Below, piece after piece: positions 16,282-34,946 of a stretch of DNA of 64,000 nt. Each line of letters begins with the position of its first letter. The stretch's first letter is position 1. A program made the translations under genes and the position numbers. The notes below the pieces were generated by a model. That model ran no database searches. It had not been told where the DNA came from and worked only from the letters and a program-made list of their open reading frames with translations. The DNA comes from Gemmatimonadales bacterium. Its GTDB lineage: Bacteria; Gemmatimonadota; Gemmatimonadetes; Gemmatimonadales; GWC2-71-9. Location: NCBI GenBank assembly GCA_041390145.1, contig JAWKQM010000004.1:62001-126000 (forward strand), written 5' to 3'.

Positions 16282-18381
16282 TCAGCCTTTCTGTTGCTTC
16301 GTGATAATGCCTTCAGCAATGCTCTTCGGCACTTCTTCGTAATGGTCAAACTGCATCGAGTAGACCGCGCGCCCCTGCGTCATGCTGCGGAGCGTGGTGG
16401 AGTACCCGAACATTTCCGACAACGGGACATCCGCGGCCACCACCTGCGCGTCGCCGCGCTGGGTCATGCCGCCAATCTTGCCACGCCGGCTCGACAGGTC
16501 GCCGATGACGTCGCCCAGGAAGTCCGAGGGGCTCACCACCTCGACCTCCATGACCGGCTCCAGCAGGACGGGATGCGCCTGGCGCGCCGCTTCCTTCACG
16601 GCCATCGAGCCGGCGATCTTGAACGCCATTTCGCTCGAGTCGACGTCGTGGTAGCTGCCGTAGACCAGCGTCACCTTCACGTCCACCATCGGGTAACCGG
16701 CCAGCACGCCGCCCTCGAGGGCCTCGCGGATGCCTGCCTCCACCGGCTTGATGAACTCCCGGGGAATGACGCCGCCGACGATCTTGTCCTCGAAGACGAA
16801 GCCCTGGCCGACGTCGGCCGGCTCCGCGTGGATGACGACGTGGCCGTACTGGCCCTTGCCGCCCGACTGCCGGATGAACTTGCCCTCGATGTTCTCGACC
16901 CGCTTCCGGATCGTCTCGCGGAAGGCCACCTGCGGCTTGCCGACGTTGGCCTCGACCTTGAACTCGCGCTTCATGCGGTCCACGAGGATTTCCAGGTGGA
17001 GCTCGCCCATGCCCGCGATGATCGTCTGGCCGGTCTCGACGTCGGTCCGGACCCGGAACGTCGGGTCCTCTTCCTGCAGCTTCTGCAGGGCGATGGTCAG
17101 CTTGTCCTGGTCCGCCTTCGTCTTCGGCTCGATGGCCACGTCGATGACGGGGTTCGGGAACTTCATCGCCTCGAGGATGATCGGCTTCTCTTCATCCGAG
17201 AGCGTGTCGCCCGTCCGGGTGTCCTTCAGGCCGATCGCCGCGCCGATGTCGCCCGCCCACACTTCCTCGATCTCTTCCCGCTTGTTCGCGTGCATCTGGA
17301 GCAACCGCCCCACCCGCTCGCGCTTGTCCTTCGTGCTGTTGTACACGTAGCTGCCCGACTTCAGCGAGCCCGAGTACACCCGGAAGAAGGTCAGCCGGCC
17401 GACGTACGGGTCGGTGGCCACCTTGAAGGCCAGCGCCGAGAACGGCTCGTCGTCCTTCGCCGAGCGGAACGCGGGGGTGTCATCGTGCAGCGGGAGGTGC
17501 CCCTGCACCGGCTTGACGTCCTCCGGGCTCGGCAGGTAGTCGATCACCGCGTCGAGCAGCGCCTGCACGCCCTTGTTCTTGAACGAGGCGCCGCAGAGCA
17601 CCGGGACGATCGAGCCGTTGCAGGTGGCCTTGCGGATCGCGACGGTGATCTCCTCCATCGAGAGCTCCTCGCCCGCCAGGTACTTCTCCATCAGCACGTC
17701 GTCGGACTCGACCGCCGCCTCGATCACCTCGTGCCGGGCCTGCTCGACGCGCTCCTTGAAGGCGTCGGCCACCGGCATCTCGGTGAAGGTCTTGCCCAGG
17801 TTCGCCTCGTCGAAGATGTACTCGACCCGGCGCAGCACGTCGATGTGGCCGGTGAACGTCTCGCCCGAGCCGACCGGCAGCTGGAGCGGGAAGGCGCGCT
17901 TGGTCAGGCGGTTCCGGATCATGGTCAGGCAGCGGTCGAAATCGGCGCCGACCCGGTCCATCTTGTTCGCGAAGATGATCCGCGGCACGCCGTACCGGTC
18001 GGCCTGGCGCCAGACGGTCTCCGTCTGCGGCTCCACGCCCGCCACCGAGTCGAGCAGGGTCACCGCGCCGTCGAGCACCCGGAGCGAGCGCTCGACCTCG
18101 ACCGTGAAGTCGACGTGGCCCGGGGTGTCGATGATGTTGATCCGGTGCGTGATGCCGTTGCGGATCCAGAAACAGGTCGTGGCGGCGGAGGTGATGGTGA
18201 TGCCCCGCTCCTGCTCCTGCTCCATCCAGTCCATGGTGGCCGCGCCCTCGTGCACTTCACCGATCTTGTAGTTCTTGCCGGTGTAGTAGAGGATACGCTC
18301 GGTCGTAGTCGTCTTCCCGGCATCAATGTGGGCCATGATGCCGATGTTCCGGTACAGTTCGAGCGGTGTTTGACGCGACAT
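16282..18381 (-). CDS. fusA: Elongation factor G
   Basis: A 699-residue translocase GTPase. AHIDAGKTTTTERILYY is G1, DTPGHVDF is G3 and NKMDR is G4, with domains II-V complete. It lies between rpsG and tuf. The 231-base gap to rpsG is unusually long for this operon and holds several short hairpins. Confidence 0.99.
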   Translation of the reverse strand: MSRQTPLELYRNIGIMAHIDAGKTTTTERILYYTGKNYKIGEVHEGAATMDWMEQEQERGITITSAATTCFWIRNGITHRINIIDTPGHVDFTVEVERSLRVLDGAVTLLDSVAGVEPQTETVWRQADRYGVPRIIFANKMDRVGADFDRCLTMIRNRLTKRAFPLQLPVGSGETFTGHIDVLRRVEYIFDEANLGKTFTEMPVADAFKERVEQARHEVIEAAVESDDVLMEKYLAGEELSMEEITVAIRKATCNGSIVPVLCGASFKNKGVQALLDAVIDYLPSPEDVKPVQGHLPLHDDTPAFRSAKDDEPFSALAFKVATDPYVGRLTFFRVYSGSLKSGSYVYNSTKDKRERVGRLLQMHANKREEIEEVWAGDIGAAIGLKDTRTGDTLSDEEKPIILEAMKFPNPVIDVAIEPKTKADQDKLTIALQKLQEEDPTFRVRTDVETGQTIIAGMGELHLEILVDRMKREFKVEANVGKPQVAFRETIRKRVENIEGKFIRQSGGKGQYGHVVIHAEPADVGQGFVFEDKIVGGVIPREFIKPVEAGIREALEGGVLAGYPMVDVKVTLVYGSYHDVDSSEMAFKIAGSMAVKEAARQAHPVLLEPVMEVEVVSPSDFLGDVIGDLSSRRGKIGGMTQRGDAQVVAADVPLSEMFGYSTTLRSMTQGRAVYSMQFDHYEEVPKSIAEGIITKQQKG

Positions 18382-18612
18382 ACGGTCCCTGTCTCTGGTC
18401 TCTATTCAGCGAAAAAGCGGGGCGACCGAGCCGGGCAGATGCCCGTGGTATCGCTCCGCGCACGTCCGGGCATTCGCCCGAGACGAGGAATCTCTAGGAC
18501 TCCCTCGCAGTTTCGTCGGAAGACCAGAGGTGGCAGGCGGTCTCGCCGCCGTCACATGGTCCGATTGTTGGCGAACACCAGGTTCGCCACTTCACCCAGC
18601 TGCTCTATGCGC
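18382..18612. other. rpsG-fusA intercistronic region, no gene seen
   Basis: This 231-base gap has no convincing open frame. On the minus strand it contains a GGCGAAC/GTTCGCC stem (7 bp, 5-base loop) close to rpsG and a CGGGCA/TGCCCG stem, then CCGCTTTTTCG shortly before fusA. It may hold a regulatory site; no known operator was recognised. Confidence 0.4.
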
Positions 18613-19083
18613 CTACCAGCGGTAGTGCGCGAACGCCCGGTTGGCCTCGGCCATGCGGTGCGTGTCTTCCTTCTTCTTGATGGTGCTGCCCTCGCCCTTG
18701 GCGGCCAGGATCAGCTCCGCGGCCAGCCGCTCCGCCATCGTCTTCTCGGTGCGGTCCCGGGCGTACCCGATGATCCACCGCATGGCCAGCGCGCCGCGAC
18801 GGTCCGGACGGACCTCGACCGGCACCTGGAGCGAGGCGCCACCGACGCGGCGGCTCTTCACTTCGAGCGCCGGCTTGGCGTTGTTGACCGCCTGCTTGAA
18901 GACCGTGACGCCCGGCTGCCCGGTGCGCTCTTCGATCAGGTCCATGGCGGTGTAGAAAATGCCTTCCGCCGTGCTCTTCTTGCCGTCGTTCATCAGGTTG
19001 TTGACGAACTTGCTGACCGTCTGGCTGTCGTAGCGCGGATCGGGCGGCACCGGCCGCTTGACCGCGGAATTCCGGCGGCTCAC
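18613..19083 (-). CDS. rpsG: 30S ribosomal protein S7
   Basis: A 156-residue 16S rRNA head organiser. The start is GTG 19083, overlapping the rpsL stop by four bases (GTGA). MSRRNSAVKRPVPPDPRYDS and RVGGASLQVPVEVRPDRRG are typical. Because rpsL and rpsG overlap, the S7 repressor site found between these genes in E. coli cannot exist in that form here. Confidence 0.98.
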   Translation of the reverse strand: MSRRNSAVKRPVPPDPRYDSQTVSKFVNNLMNDGKKSTAEGIFYTAMDLIEERTGQPGVTVFKQAVNNAKPALEVKSRRVGGASLQVPVEVRPDRRGALAMRWIIGYARDRTEKTMAERLAAELILAAKGEGSTIKKKEDTHRMAEANRAFAHYRW

Positions 19084-19466
19084 TTGGCCCCTCCGGCCTT
19101 CGGACGCTTGGCGCCGTACTTCGAGCGCGACTGGCGGCGATCATTGACGCCGGCGGTGTCGAGGCTGCCCCGCACGATGTGATAGCGCACGCCCGGCAAG
19201 TCCTTCACGCGGCCGCCGCGGATCAGCACGATCGAGTGTTCCTGCAGGTTGTGCCCTTCGCCGGGGATGTAGGCGATGACTTCAAACCCATTCGTGAGAC
19301 GCACCTTCGCGACCTTGCGGAGCGCGGAGTTCGGCTTCTTCGGCGTCGTGGTGTAGACGCGGGTGCAGACGCCACGCCGGAGGGGATTCCTCTTGAGCGC
19401 GGGCGACTTGCCCTTGTAGACCGGCGTCTTGCGACCGTTCCGGACGAGTTGGTTGATAGTCGGCAT
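19080..19466 (-). CDS. rpsL: 30S ribosomal protein S12
   Basis: A 128-residue decoding-centre protein. ATG 19466 (MPTINQLVRNGRK) has AGGG six bases upstream. TTPKKPNSALRKVAKVRL and PGEGHNLQEHSIVLIRGGRV are intact, including the Lys and Pro positions where streptomycin resistance arises; the sequence here looks like the sensitive type. It is the first gene behind a good promoter at 19522-19550. Confidence 0.98.
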   Translation of the reverse strand: MPTINQLVRNGRKTPVYKGKSPALKRNPLRRGVCTRVYTTTPKKPNSALRKVAKVRLTNGFEVIAYIPGEGHNLQEHSIVLIRGGRVKDLPGVRYHIVRGSLDTAGVNDRRQSRSKYGAKRPKAGGAK

Positions 19467-19521
19467 ACCCTGCACTTGTTCGTGGTCAGAATAAAATGGC
19501 CGCAAACCGCGGCAGACACCA

Positions 19522-19550
19522 AAGATAGAGGGCGTTCAGGTGGGAGTCAA
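19522..19550 (-). promoter_or_regulatory. Sigma70-like promoter of the rpsL (str) operon
   Basis: Minus strand TTGACT, exactly 17 bases, TATCTT, about 56 bases upstream of rpsL. It would drive rpsL-rpsG-fusA-tuf and possibly the whole ribosomal run. Confidence 0.75.
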
Positions 19551-19578
19551 GGGAGGGGGTCCAGGTCAGGAACGGGTC

Positions 19579-19623
19579 GGCCCCGCCCCCTCTGCCGACG
19601 GCAGCACGGAGAGGAACGGGGCC
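19579..19623 (-). terminator. Possible terminator hairpin after the Ig/metalloprotease gene
   Basis: Outer arms GGCCCCG and CGGGGCC enclose an inner CTGCCG/CGGCAG stem, giving a folded structure between the 19669 stop and the rpsL promoter. There is no T-tract, so termination is uncertain. Confidence 0.35.
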
Positions 19624-19668
19624 GTATCCTGTTGTCCAGCAATTAGTTGGTACCTAGGGCAGACAATC

Positions 19669-22446
19669 CTACCGCACCCTTGTAATCCTCCCCCTGGCGT
19701 CGATGGCCTTGAGGGTCCAGTCGGGCGCCCCCTCGACGAGCCGCAGGCCCCCCGCGTCGCCTGCCCGCAGGTTGGTTCCGTTCACCGTGTACGGGTCGGC
19801 GTTGGCGTAGCTGGTCGTGTACCCGGCGTCGGCGAGCGAACCCACCGTGATGGTGCTCAGCGGGTTCGCGATCAGGCTGATGTAGCCGGTCATCAGCTCC
19901 TTGCCCATGACCGACTCCCGCCAGTGCCCGTACGCCGTCCCCGGCCCTCCCGTGGCCTCAACGGGGACGGGAATCCCCCCGTACACGCCGCCGCCGTTCG
20001 CGTTGAACTGCGCGATGGCGGTCGTTCCGCTGAAGTAGGGATCGGCCGTCTGGTCGCCAACCAGCAGCGACGGGGCCTGTTTCCACAGCGTCCCGATGCC
20101 GATCACGTGCCCCATCTCGTGCAGGATGGTCGCCTGGAAGAGACCGGCCGTCTCGAGATTCGCCACGTCCGCCGTGTCGAACTTCATCTGGCCGATCAGG
20201 GAGAGCTTGGTGCCGCTGCGGATGTAGCAGGGGCCCGCCGACCCCAGGATATTGCTCGGGCCGTCGATGGAGTCGAGGGTGACGAAGATGAGGATGTCGT
20301 CGATGACCTCATTGAGGGCCGGCGAGTTGTCGCCGCACGAAGCGGCCGGAACGCCGGCGGCGTTGACGTCGGTCAGGTCGCCGGTGATGATCGTGCTCCA
20401 CCGGGTGGCGGCGGCTTCGAAGACCGCCTGGCGCGACGGCGAGAGGGCCGTCAGGTAGCGCAGGGTGACGTTGTAGTTGCTGACCACCGCCGTGGCCGTG
20501 GCGTTGAAGGTCACCGAGGCCGGTGTGGTGCCGGCCACCGACGCGGTGGCAGTCTGCCCGCCGATCGTACCGCCCAGGGTCCAGGAGACCGTCGCCAGGC
20601 CCGTGGCCGAGGTGACCGACGTGGGCGCGGAGACCGATCCGCCACCCGTCGCCGCCGCCCAGTTGACCGTCACGCCCGAGACCGGGTTGGTGTAGGCGTC
20701 GGTCACCAGCACCACGAGCCCCGCCGGCAGCGGCGAACCTGCCACGGCCGACTGGTTGTCGCCGGACGAGATGGCAAGCGTCGCTGCCGGTCCGGCCGTG
20801 GCCGACGCCGTGAAGTTGACCGGCGACCCGGCCAGCCCCGCGGCGGTCGCGGTCGCGGACTGGTTCCCCGTACCGGCCACCGTGCCGATCGTCCAACCCG
20901 ATGTCGCGATGCCGGAGGCATTCGTCATCGACGATGCCACGGCGGTCGCCCCGCTCCCGGCGCCGGCGGCCCAGTTGACCGTGGCGCCCGCGACCGGATT
21001 GTCGTACTGGTCGCTGACCAGGACGGCAAGCGGATTCGACAACGCCGTGCCGACGACCGCAGTCTGCGCATTACCCGAACTCAGTGCGATCTTGGAGGCC
21101 GCGCCCGCCACGACGCTGGCGGTGAAGGTGATCGGCGAGTTCGTCAGGCCGGCCACCGCCGCCGTGACGGTCTGATTGCCGGTTCCCGCGGCGGTGCCGA
21201 CGGTCAGCGTCATCGACGCCTCGCCCGCCGCATCCGTGACGGCGGTGGCCGCCGCGACGGACCCGCCGCCGGCCGTCACCTGCCAGTTCACGACGACCCC
21301 GGCCACGGGTGCGTTGGCGGCGTCCTCCACCACGACCACGAACGGCTGGGCCAAGGCCTGCCCCGCCGTCCCCGTCTGCCCGTCACCAGAAACCAGTGCC
21401 ATCTGCGTCGGAGGCGCCGTCGCGCTCGCCACAAAGGCCACCGGCGAGCCGGTGAGCCCGGCAGAACTCGCGCTCAAGCCCTGGTTGTTGGACCCGGGCG
21501 TGGCGCCGAGCGTCCATCCGACGGAGGCGATGCCCGAGGCGTCGGTGACACTCGAGGCCGCCGAGGGCGTTCCGCCGCCGGCCGTCACGGCCCAATCGAC
21601 GGTCACGCCCTGCACCGGCACGCCGCTGGCCCCAGGCGTCTTCACCAGGACGGAGGGCATGGTGGCCACGGCGGTCCCCGCAACGGCAGACTGGTTGTCG
21701 CCGCCGTTGATGGCCAGCGTGCCGGCCGTCAGCGCCGCGGTGGCCGTGAACATCACGTTGGCCCCGCCCGCCAGCGACGCGCGCAGCATCTGCAGGTCGG
21801 CGCCGACCAGCGGTCCGAGGGTCCAGCCGATGGAGGCCTCGCCCGCGGCATCGGTCATCGAGGTCCCTGCGCTCACTGATCCGCCGCCACCCATGACCGT
21901 CCACGTCACCGTCGCCCCGGCCACCGGATTGTTGTTGGCGTCCTGGACCGTGACGGTCGGGGCCTGGGCCACCGCCGCACCCACCTCGCCGGTCTGCGCG
22001 TTCCCTGCCGAGGCGCCGATCTGGGTTGCCGAGCCGGCCGTGGCCGAGGCCGTGAAGGTCACCGGGGATCCGGTCAGCCCCGACACCGAGGCCGTCGCGG
22101 TGTGGGACCCCACACCGGCCATCGGACCGAGCGTCCACGTCGTGGCCGCCTCACCCTGCGCGTTGGTCGTCACGCTCGCTGCGGCGACGCTCCCGCCGCC
22201 GGCGGTCACCGCAAAGGCCACAGACACATTCGCCATGACGGCGCCGTTCTGGTCCGTCACCTTGACCGTGATCGGGTTGGCCAGTGCCGCGCCGGCGGTG
22301 GCCGTCTGCGCGTCGCCCGATACGAGGGCGAGGGTCGTAGCGACAGGCGTGGGCGCCGTGCCACCGTTCCCGCTGTCCGAGCAGTTCACATTCGTCAGTC
22401 CGACGGCCACGACGGCGGCCAGGATGCCAGCGCGATTCAGCGTCAT
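19669..22446 (-). CDS. Lipoprotein with six Ig-like domains and a leishmanolysin-type (M8) metalloprotease domain
   Basis: A 925-residue predicted surface protein. ATG 22446 gives a short hydrophobic signal ending in Cys22 (VGLTNVNC), followed by SDSGNG, so it is probably lipid anchored. Six Ig-like repeats of about 100 residues follow, each with a pattern like SGDxQTAxxGxxL, VTAGGGSV and ATTWTLG. The C-terminal ~300 residues hold the zinc motif HEMGHVIGIGTLW at about 776. A third His follows in GTAYGHWRE, then the Met-turn KELMTGY. The HExxH-long spacer-H arrangement is that of peptidase family M8. The protein ends AIDARGRITRVR, matching the neighbour at 22653. The two genes sit between rpoC and rpsL. 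Extracellular or periplasmic proteolysis or adhesion is likely; substrate unknown. Confidence 0.75.
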   Translation of the reverse strand: MTLNRAGILAAVVAVGLTNVNCSDSGNGGTAPTPVATTLALVSGDAQTATAGAALANPITVKVTDQNGAVMANVSVAFAVTAGGGSVAAASVTTNAQGEAATTWTLGPMAGVGSHTATASVSGLTGSPVTFTASATAGSATQIGASAGNAQTGEVGAAVAQAPTVTVQDANNNPVAGATVTWTVMGGGGSVSAGTSMTDAAGEASIGWTLGPLVGADLQMLRASLAGGANVMFTATAALTAGTLAINGGDNQSAVAGTAVATMPSVLVKTPGASGVPVQGVTVDWAVTAGGGTPSAASSVTDASGIASVGWTLGATPGSNNQGLSASSAGLTGSPVAFVASATAPPTQMALVSGDGQTGTAGQALAQPFVVVVEDAANAPVAGVVVNWQVTAGGGSVAAATAVTDAAGEASMTLTVGTAAGTGNQTVTAAVAGLTNSPITFTASVVAGAASKIALSSGNAQTAVVGTALSNPLAVLVSDQYDNPVAGATVNWAAGAGSGATAVASSMTNASGIATSGWTIGTVAGTGNQSATATAAGLAGSPVNFTASATAGPAATLAISSGDNQSAVAGSPLPAGLVVLVTDAYTNPVSGVTVNWAAATGGGSVSAPTSVTSATGLATVSWTLGGTIGGQTATASVAGTTPASVTFNATATAVVSNYNVTLRYLTALSPSRQAVFEAAATRWSTIITGDLTDVNAAGVPAASCGDNSPALNEVIDDILIFVTLDSIDGPSNILGSAGPCYIRSGTKLSLIGQMKFDTADVANLETAGLFQATILHEMGHVIGIGTLWKQAPSLLVGDQTADPYFSGTTAIAQFNANGGGVYGGIPVPVEATGGPGTAYGHWRESVMGKELMTGYISLIANPLSTITVGSLADAGYTTSYANADPYTVNGTNLRAGDAGGLRLVEGAPDWTLKAIDARGRITRVR

Positions 22447-22652
22447 GAGGGGGCTCCTGAACTTCGGCGGAGAATCGAGGGTGTTGCCAGAGGCGCCCGC
22501 GGGAGGAGCCCGGCAACATGGATAAATCATACTGCACCGAAGATCCCCAAAGCGCCAGACCAGGCACCCGGATACACGGCGCCCCGGCGGGATCGATTCC
22601 GGCCGGGGCGCATGCGAGCGGTGGCGGTCTGCCCGCGCCATGAGTCGGGCCG

Positions 22653-23882
22653 CTATCGCATCCGGGTAATCCGGCCCTGGCGATCAATCGCGTGGATCGG
22701 GCCGCGGCGGCCCAGTTCCCGGAGGCGGAGCGCCTGGTCCACGTTGGCCGCTGCGCCGAAGGGCGACGGGGCAATCACAAAGGGGTCCGCCGTCGTGAAG
22801 TTGACGGTGTACCCGAGATCCTCAAGCGAGCCGATCGTGATGGCACTGAGCGGGTTGCTTCCGAGCGCAAGGTAGCCCGTCATCAGTTCGGTGGTCATGA
22901 CCGTTTCCCGCCAATGCCCGTCCTGGGTGCCGGGGCCGCCGGTATTCTCCACCGGCACCGGGTAAAGGTTCGGAAACGAGGTCACCCCATCGGCCGCGGC
23001 GTAGTAGGTGTTGGCCGACACACCATCGAAATGCGTGGAGTCGGTTCCGCCGAAGATCAGGAGGGAGGGCGTGACGTAGTCCCAGATGGTCCCGATGCCA
23101 AGCACATGCCCCATCTCATGCAGGATGACGGGCTTCAACACGCCGTTTGCCTCGATGAGGGCCATGTCGGCGGCGTCGAAGGTCATGGTGCCCACGAGCG
23201 GGAGGATGCTCGGCTGCCGCACCCAGCACGGGCTGGCCCCGCCCAGGATCCCGCCCGGTCCGTCGATCGGCGCGATAGTGGCGTAGATCACGACCGAGGT
23301 GATCGACTGGTTGATCGGCGGGGTATTGTCGTCGCAGCTCGCCGAATCGGCGACCACGAGATCGGCCGGAAAGTCCGCGACGATGATACTGCTCCAGCGC
23401 GCCGCCGCATCCAGGAAGGCGGCCCGCTGCGTCGCCGTCACCGGGGTCAGGAACTGCACATCCACGCTGTAGGTGCTCGGCACGGCCGTGCCGAGGGTGA
23501 CGAAGTACGCCGTTGCCGATGTGTCTGCCGGGAGCGATGCCACCGTCGTGTAGCCGCTCATCGTGCCTGCGATGGTGCGCGTGACCGACGTCTGTCCCGA
23601 GGCATTCGTCTCGGTGCTGGTGGCGGACACGGTGCCGCCACCAATCGCCGCCCAGCTCACGCTCGCGCCGGCCACCGGCGCCCCACCGGCGTCGACGACC
23701 CGGACCACCAGGGGGAGCGCCGCGGTCTCGTTGTAGAGCGCATTCTGATTGTTGCCGGACACGACGACAATCGCGGCCGGCACGGGTGCCGGCGCCGGTG
23801 CGGTGCTGTCACTCGAGCAGCTCATCACCAGCATCGACGCCGCCACCAACCCACCCACGCCCCTCGCGGGAATCCTGCCCAT
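22653..23882 (-). CDS. Lipoprotein with one Ig-like domain and a leishmanolysin-type (M8) metalloprotease domain
   Basis: A 409-residue paralogue of the 19669 gene. ATG 23882 has a GGAG eight bases upstream and encodes a signal with lipobox MLVMSC (Cys22), then SSDSTAP. A single Ig-like domain (about residues 40-140) precedes the peptidase. The catalytic motif is HEMGHVLGIGTIW at about 254, with the third ligand in TQDGHWRETV and the Met-turn ELMTGYLAL. The end, AIDRQGRITRMR, is nearly the same as in the neighbour. It lies 192 bases after rpoC, behind a strong terminator, so it probably has its own promoter. The pair most likely arose by duplication with gain or loss of Ig repeats. Confidence 0.75.
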   Translation of the reverse strand: MGRIPARGVGGLVAASMLVMSCSSDSTAPAPAPVPAAIVVVSGNNQNALYNETAALPLVVRVVDAGGAPVAGASVSWAAIGGGTVSATSTETNASGQTSVTRTIAGTMSGYTTVASLPADTSATAYFVTLGTAVPSTYSVDVQFLTPVTATQRAAFLDAAARWSSIIVADFPADLVVADSASCDDNTPPINQSITSVVIYATIAPIDGPGGILGGASPCWVRQPSILPLVGTMTFDAADMALIEANGVLKPVILHEMGHVLGIGTIWDYVTPSLLIFGGTDSTHFDGVSANTYYAAADGVTSFPNLYPVPVENTGGPGTQDGHWRETVMTTELMTGYLALGSNPLSAITIGSLEDLGYTVNFTTADPFVIAPSPFGAAANVDQALRLRELGRRGPIHAIDRQGRITRMR

Positions 23883-24002
23883 GTGGTGCTCCTGCGCGAT
23901 GATCGCGCCAAACGGTTGTGCCGCGACCAGGGGGACATCGGCAGCGAATGTCGAGCATGATAGGACGCGCAGCTCACCCACACCCTGCACACCCACCGAC
24001 GG

Positions 24003-24045
24003 ACTGTCAAAACCAAGCAGCGCCCGGGAACCTGTCCCGGGCGCT
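24003..24045 (-). terminator. Rho-independent terminator of rpoBC
   Basis: On the minus strand just after rpoC, an 11-bp perfect stem (AGCGCCCGGGA with TCCCGGGCGCT, 5-base loop) is followed by GCTTGGTTTTGAC. This is the clearest terminator in the window and ends the rplKAJL-rpoBC unit. Confidence 0.8.
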
Positions 24046-24074
24046 GTCATGGCCGTGTCGTTTCAACCACCCGG

Positions 24075-28649
<4,575 letters not shown>

Positions 28650-28719
28650 TGCTGCCTCATTCTTGAATCCGGCGCGGTTGCCACGCCGGCGGAAAAAACA
28701 GTGTCGTGTGTCCCGGGCC

Positions 28720-33195
<4,476 letters not shown>

Positions 33196-33336
33196 GGCTC
33201 ACTCTCATGCAACACAAAGGGCCCCGGGACGGCGGCCAACGCCAAAGGCGCTGGCCCCGCGGGGCTCGGACGTCGCTGGAATTCAGGACCAACGCAGGTT
33301 CGTCATGCCGTCTCACTAAAGCAGGGTGGTCGCAGG

Positions 33337-33362
33337 CGCCCGCCGGGTCGTCCCGGCGGGCG
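33337..33362 (-). other. Strong hairpin in the rplL-rpoB gap (possible attenuator or processing site)
   Basis: An 11-bp perfect stem (CGCCCGCCGGG with CCCGGCGGGCG) and 4-base loop sit ten bases after the rplL stop. No T-tract follows. The rplL-rpoB gap in E. coli also carries an attenuator and an RNase III site, so a similar role is plausible. Confidence 0.55.
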
Positions 33363-33371
33363 GTGCGCCCC

Positions 33372-33746
33372 CTACTTCATTTCGACGGTGGCGCCCTGCT
33401 CTTCGAGCTTCTTCTTCAGTTCTTCCGCCTCGGCCTTGGAGATGCCTTCCTTGATGACGCCACCGGCGTCGACCAGATCCTTGGCTTCCTTCAGGCCCAG
33501 GCTCGTGACTTCACGCACGGCCTTGATGACCTGGATCTTCTTGGCGCCGCCGCTGGTCAGGACGATGGAGTACTCGCTCTGCTCCTCGGCTGCCGGGGCT
33601 GCGCCCGCGCCCGCGCCACCCGCCGGGGCGGCCATGACGGTCACGTTGAACTTCGTCTTGAACTCTTCAATCAGGTCCGCCAGCTCGATCACGGTCTTGT
33701 TGCCGATCGCGTCGAGAATCTGCTCATTGCTCATCGTGGTGCTCAT
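33372..33746 (-). CDS. rplL: 50S ribosomal protein L7/L12
   Basis: A 124-residue stalk protein. ATG 33746 (MSTTMSNEQILDAIGNKTV) is chosen; an ATG four codons later is possible. The Ala/Gly hinge (APAGGAGAGAAPAAEE) separates the dimerisation and factor-binding domains. The latter carries KKIQVIKAVREVTSLGLKEA. It follows rplJ by 19 bases. Confidence 0.97.
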   Translation of the reverse strand: MSTTMSNEQILDAIGNKTVIELADLIEEFKTKFNVTVMAAPAGGAGAGAAPAAEEQSEYSIVLTSGGAKKIQVIKAVREVTSLGLKEAKDLVDAGGVIKEGISKAEAEELKKKLEEQGATVEMK

Positions 33747-33765
33747 CGGGATGCTCTCCGTCGGG

Positions 33766-34256
33766 TTAGGATGCCGCGGCGCTGCGCTGCTCACGCAGTG
33801 CCTCGAGTGCGCCGACCATGGTGTAGAGGACACTGTTCATTGCGCCGGCCATCTGCGCCAGCAGGACTTCGCGCGACGGGATCTCGCCCAGCCGCTTGAC
33901 GTGGGCCGCGGAAACGGCCTCGCCGTCCACGCGTCCCATCTTGACCGTCGGCTTGTCGCCATGCTCCTTGGCGAACTCGGTCAGCACCTTGGCCGCCGAG
34001 AGCGGTTCGTGCGACAGCACGAGGCCGGTCGGGCCGGTAAAGTGCGCGTCGAGCCCTTCGATCTTGTTGGCCGCGAGGGCCCGCTGGGCCAGCGTGTTCT
34101 TGACCACGATGTAGCTGGCGCCGGCCGCCCGGAGGCGACGGCGGAACTCCGTCATGCTCAACACGTTCAGACCAGTGAAATCCGTGACATAGACATTGGG
34201 AGACGCCTTCAACGCTGCCGTGAGGGTCTCGACCTCTGCCTGCCGTTCCGTCTTGC

Positions 34257-34260
<4 letters not shown>
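33766..34260 (-). CDS. rplJ: 50S ribosomal protein L10
   Basis: A 164-residue stalk base protein. GTG 34260 overlaps the rplA stop by four bases. VYVTDFTGLNVLSMTEFRRR and ASYIVVKNTLAQRAL are typical; the C-terminal helix that binds L7/L12 dimers ends in EALREQRSAAAS. The usual rplK-A-J-L order is kept. Confidence 0.96.

Positions 34261-34945
<685 letters not shown>

Positions 34946-34946
<1 letters not shown>

Noticed and set aside
22447..22641. N-terminal extension of the six-Ig metalloprotease frame to 22641
   Set aside because: The extra residues are Arg/Pro-rich and would place the signal peptide and its Cys internally; ATG 22446 is directly followed by the signal.
23883..24000. Promoter with TTGACA in the rpoC terminator tail for the 23882 gene
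   Set aside because: No acceptable -10 hexamer lies 16-18 bases downstream.
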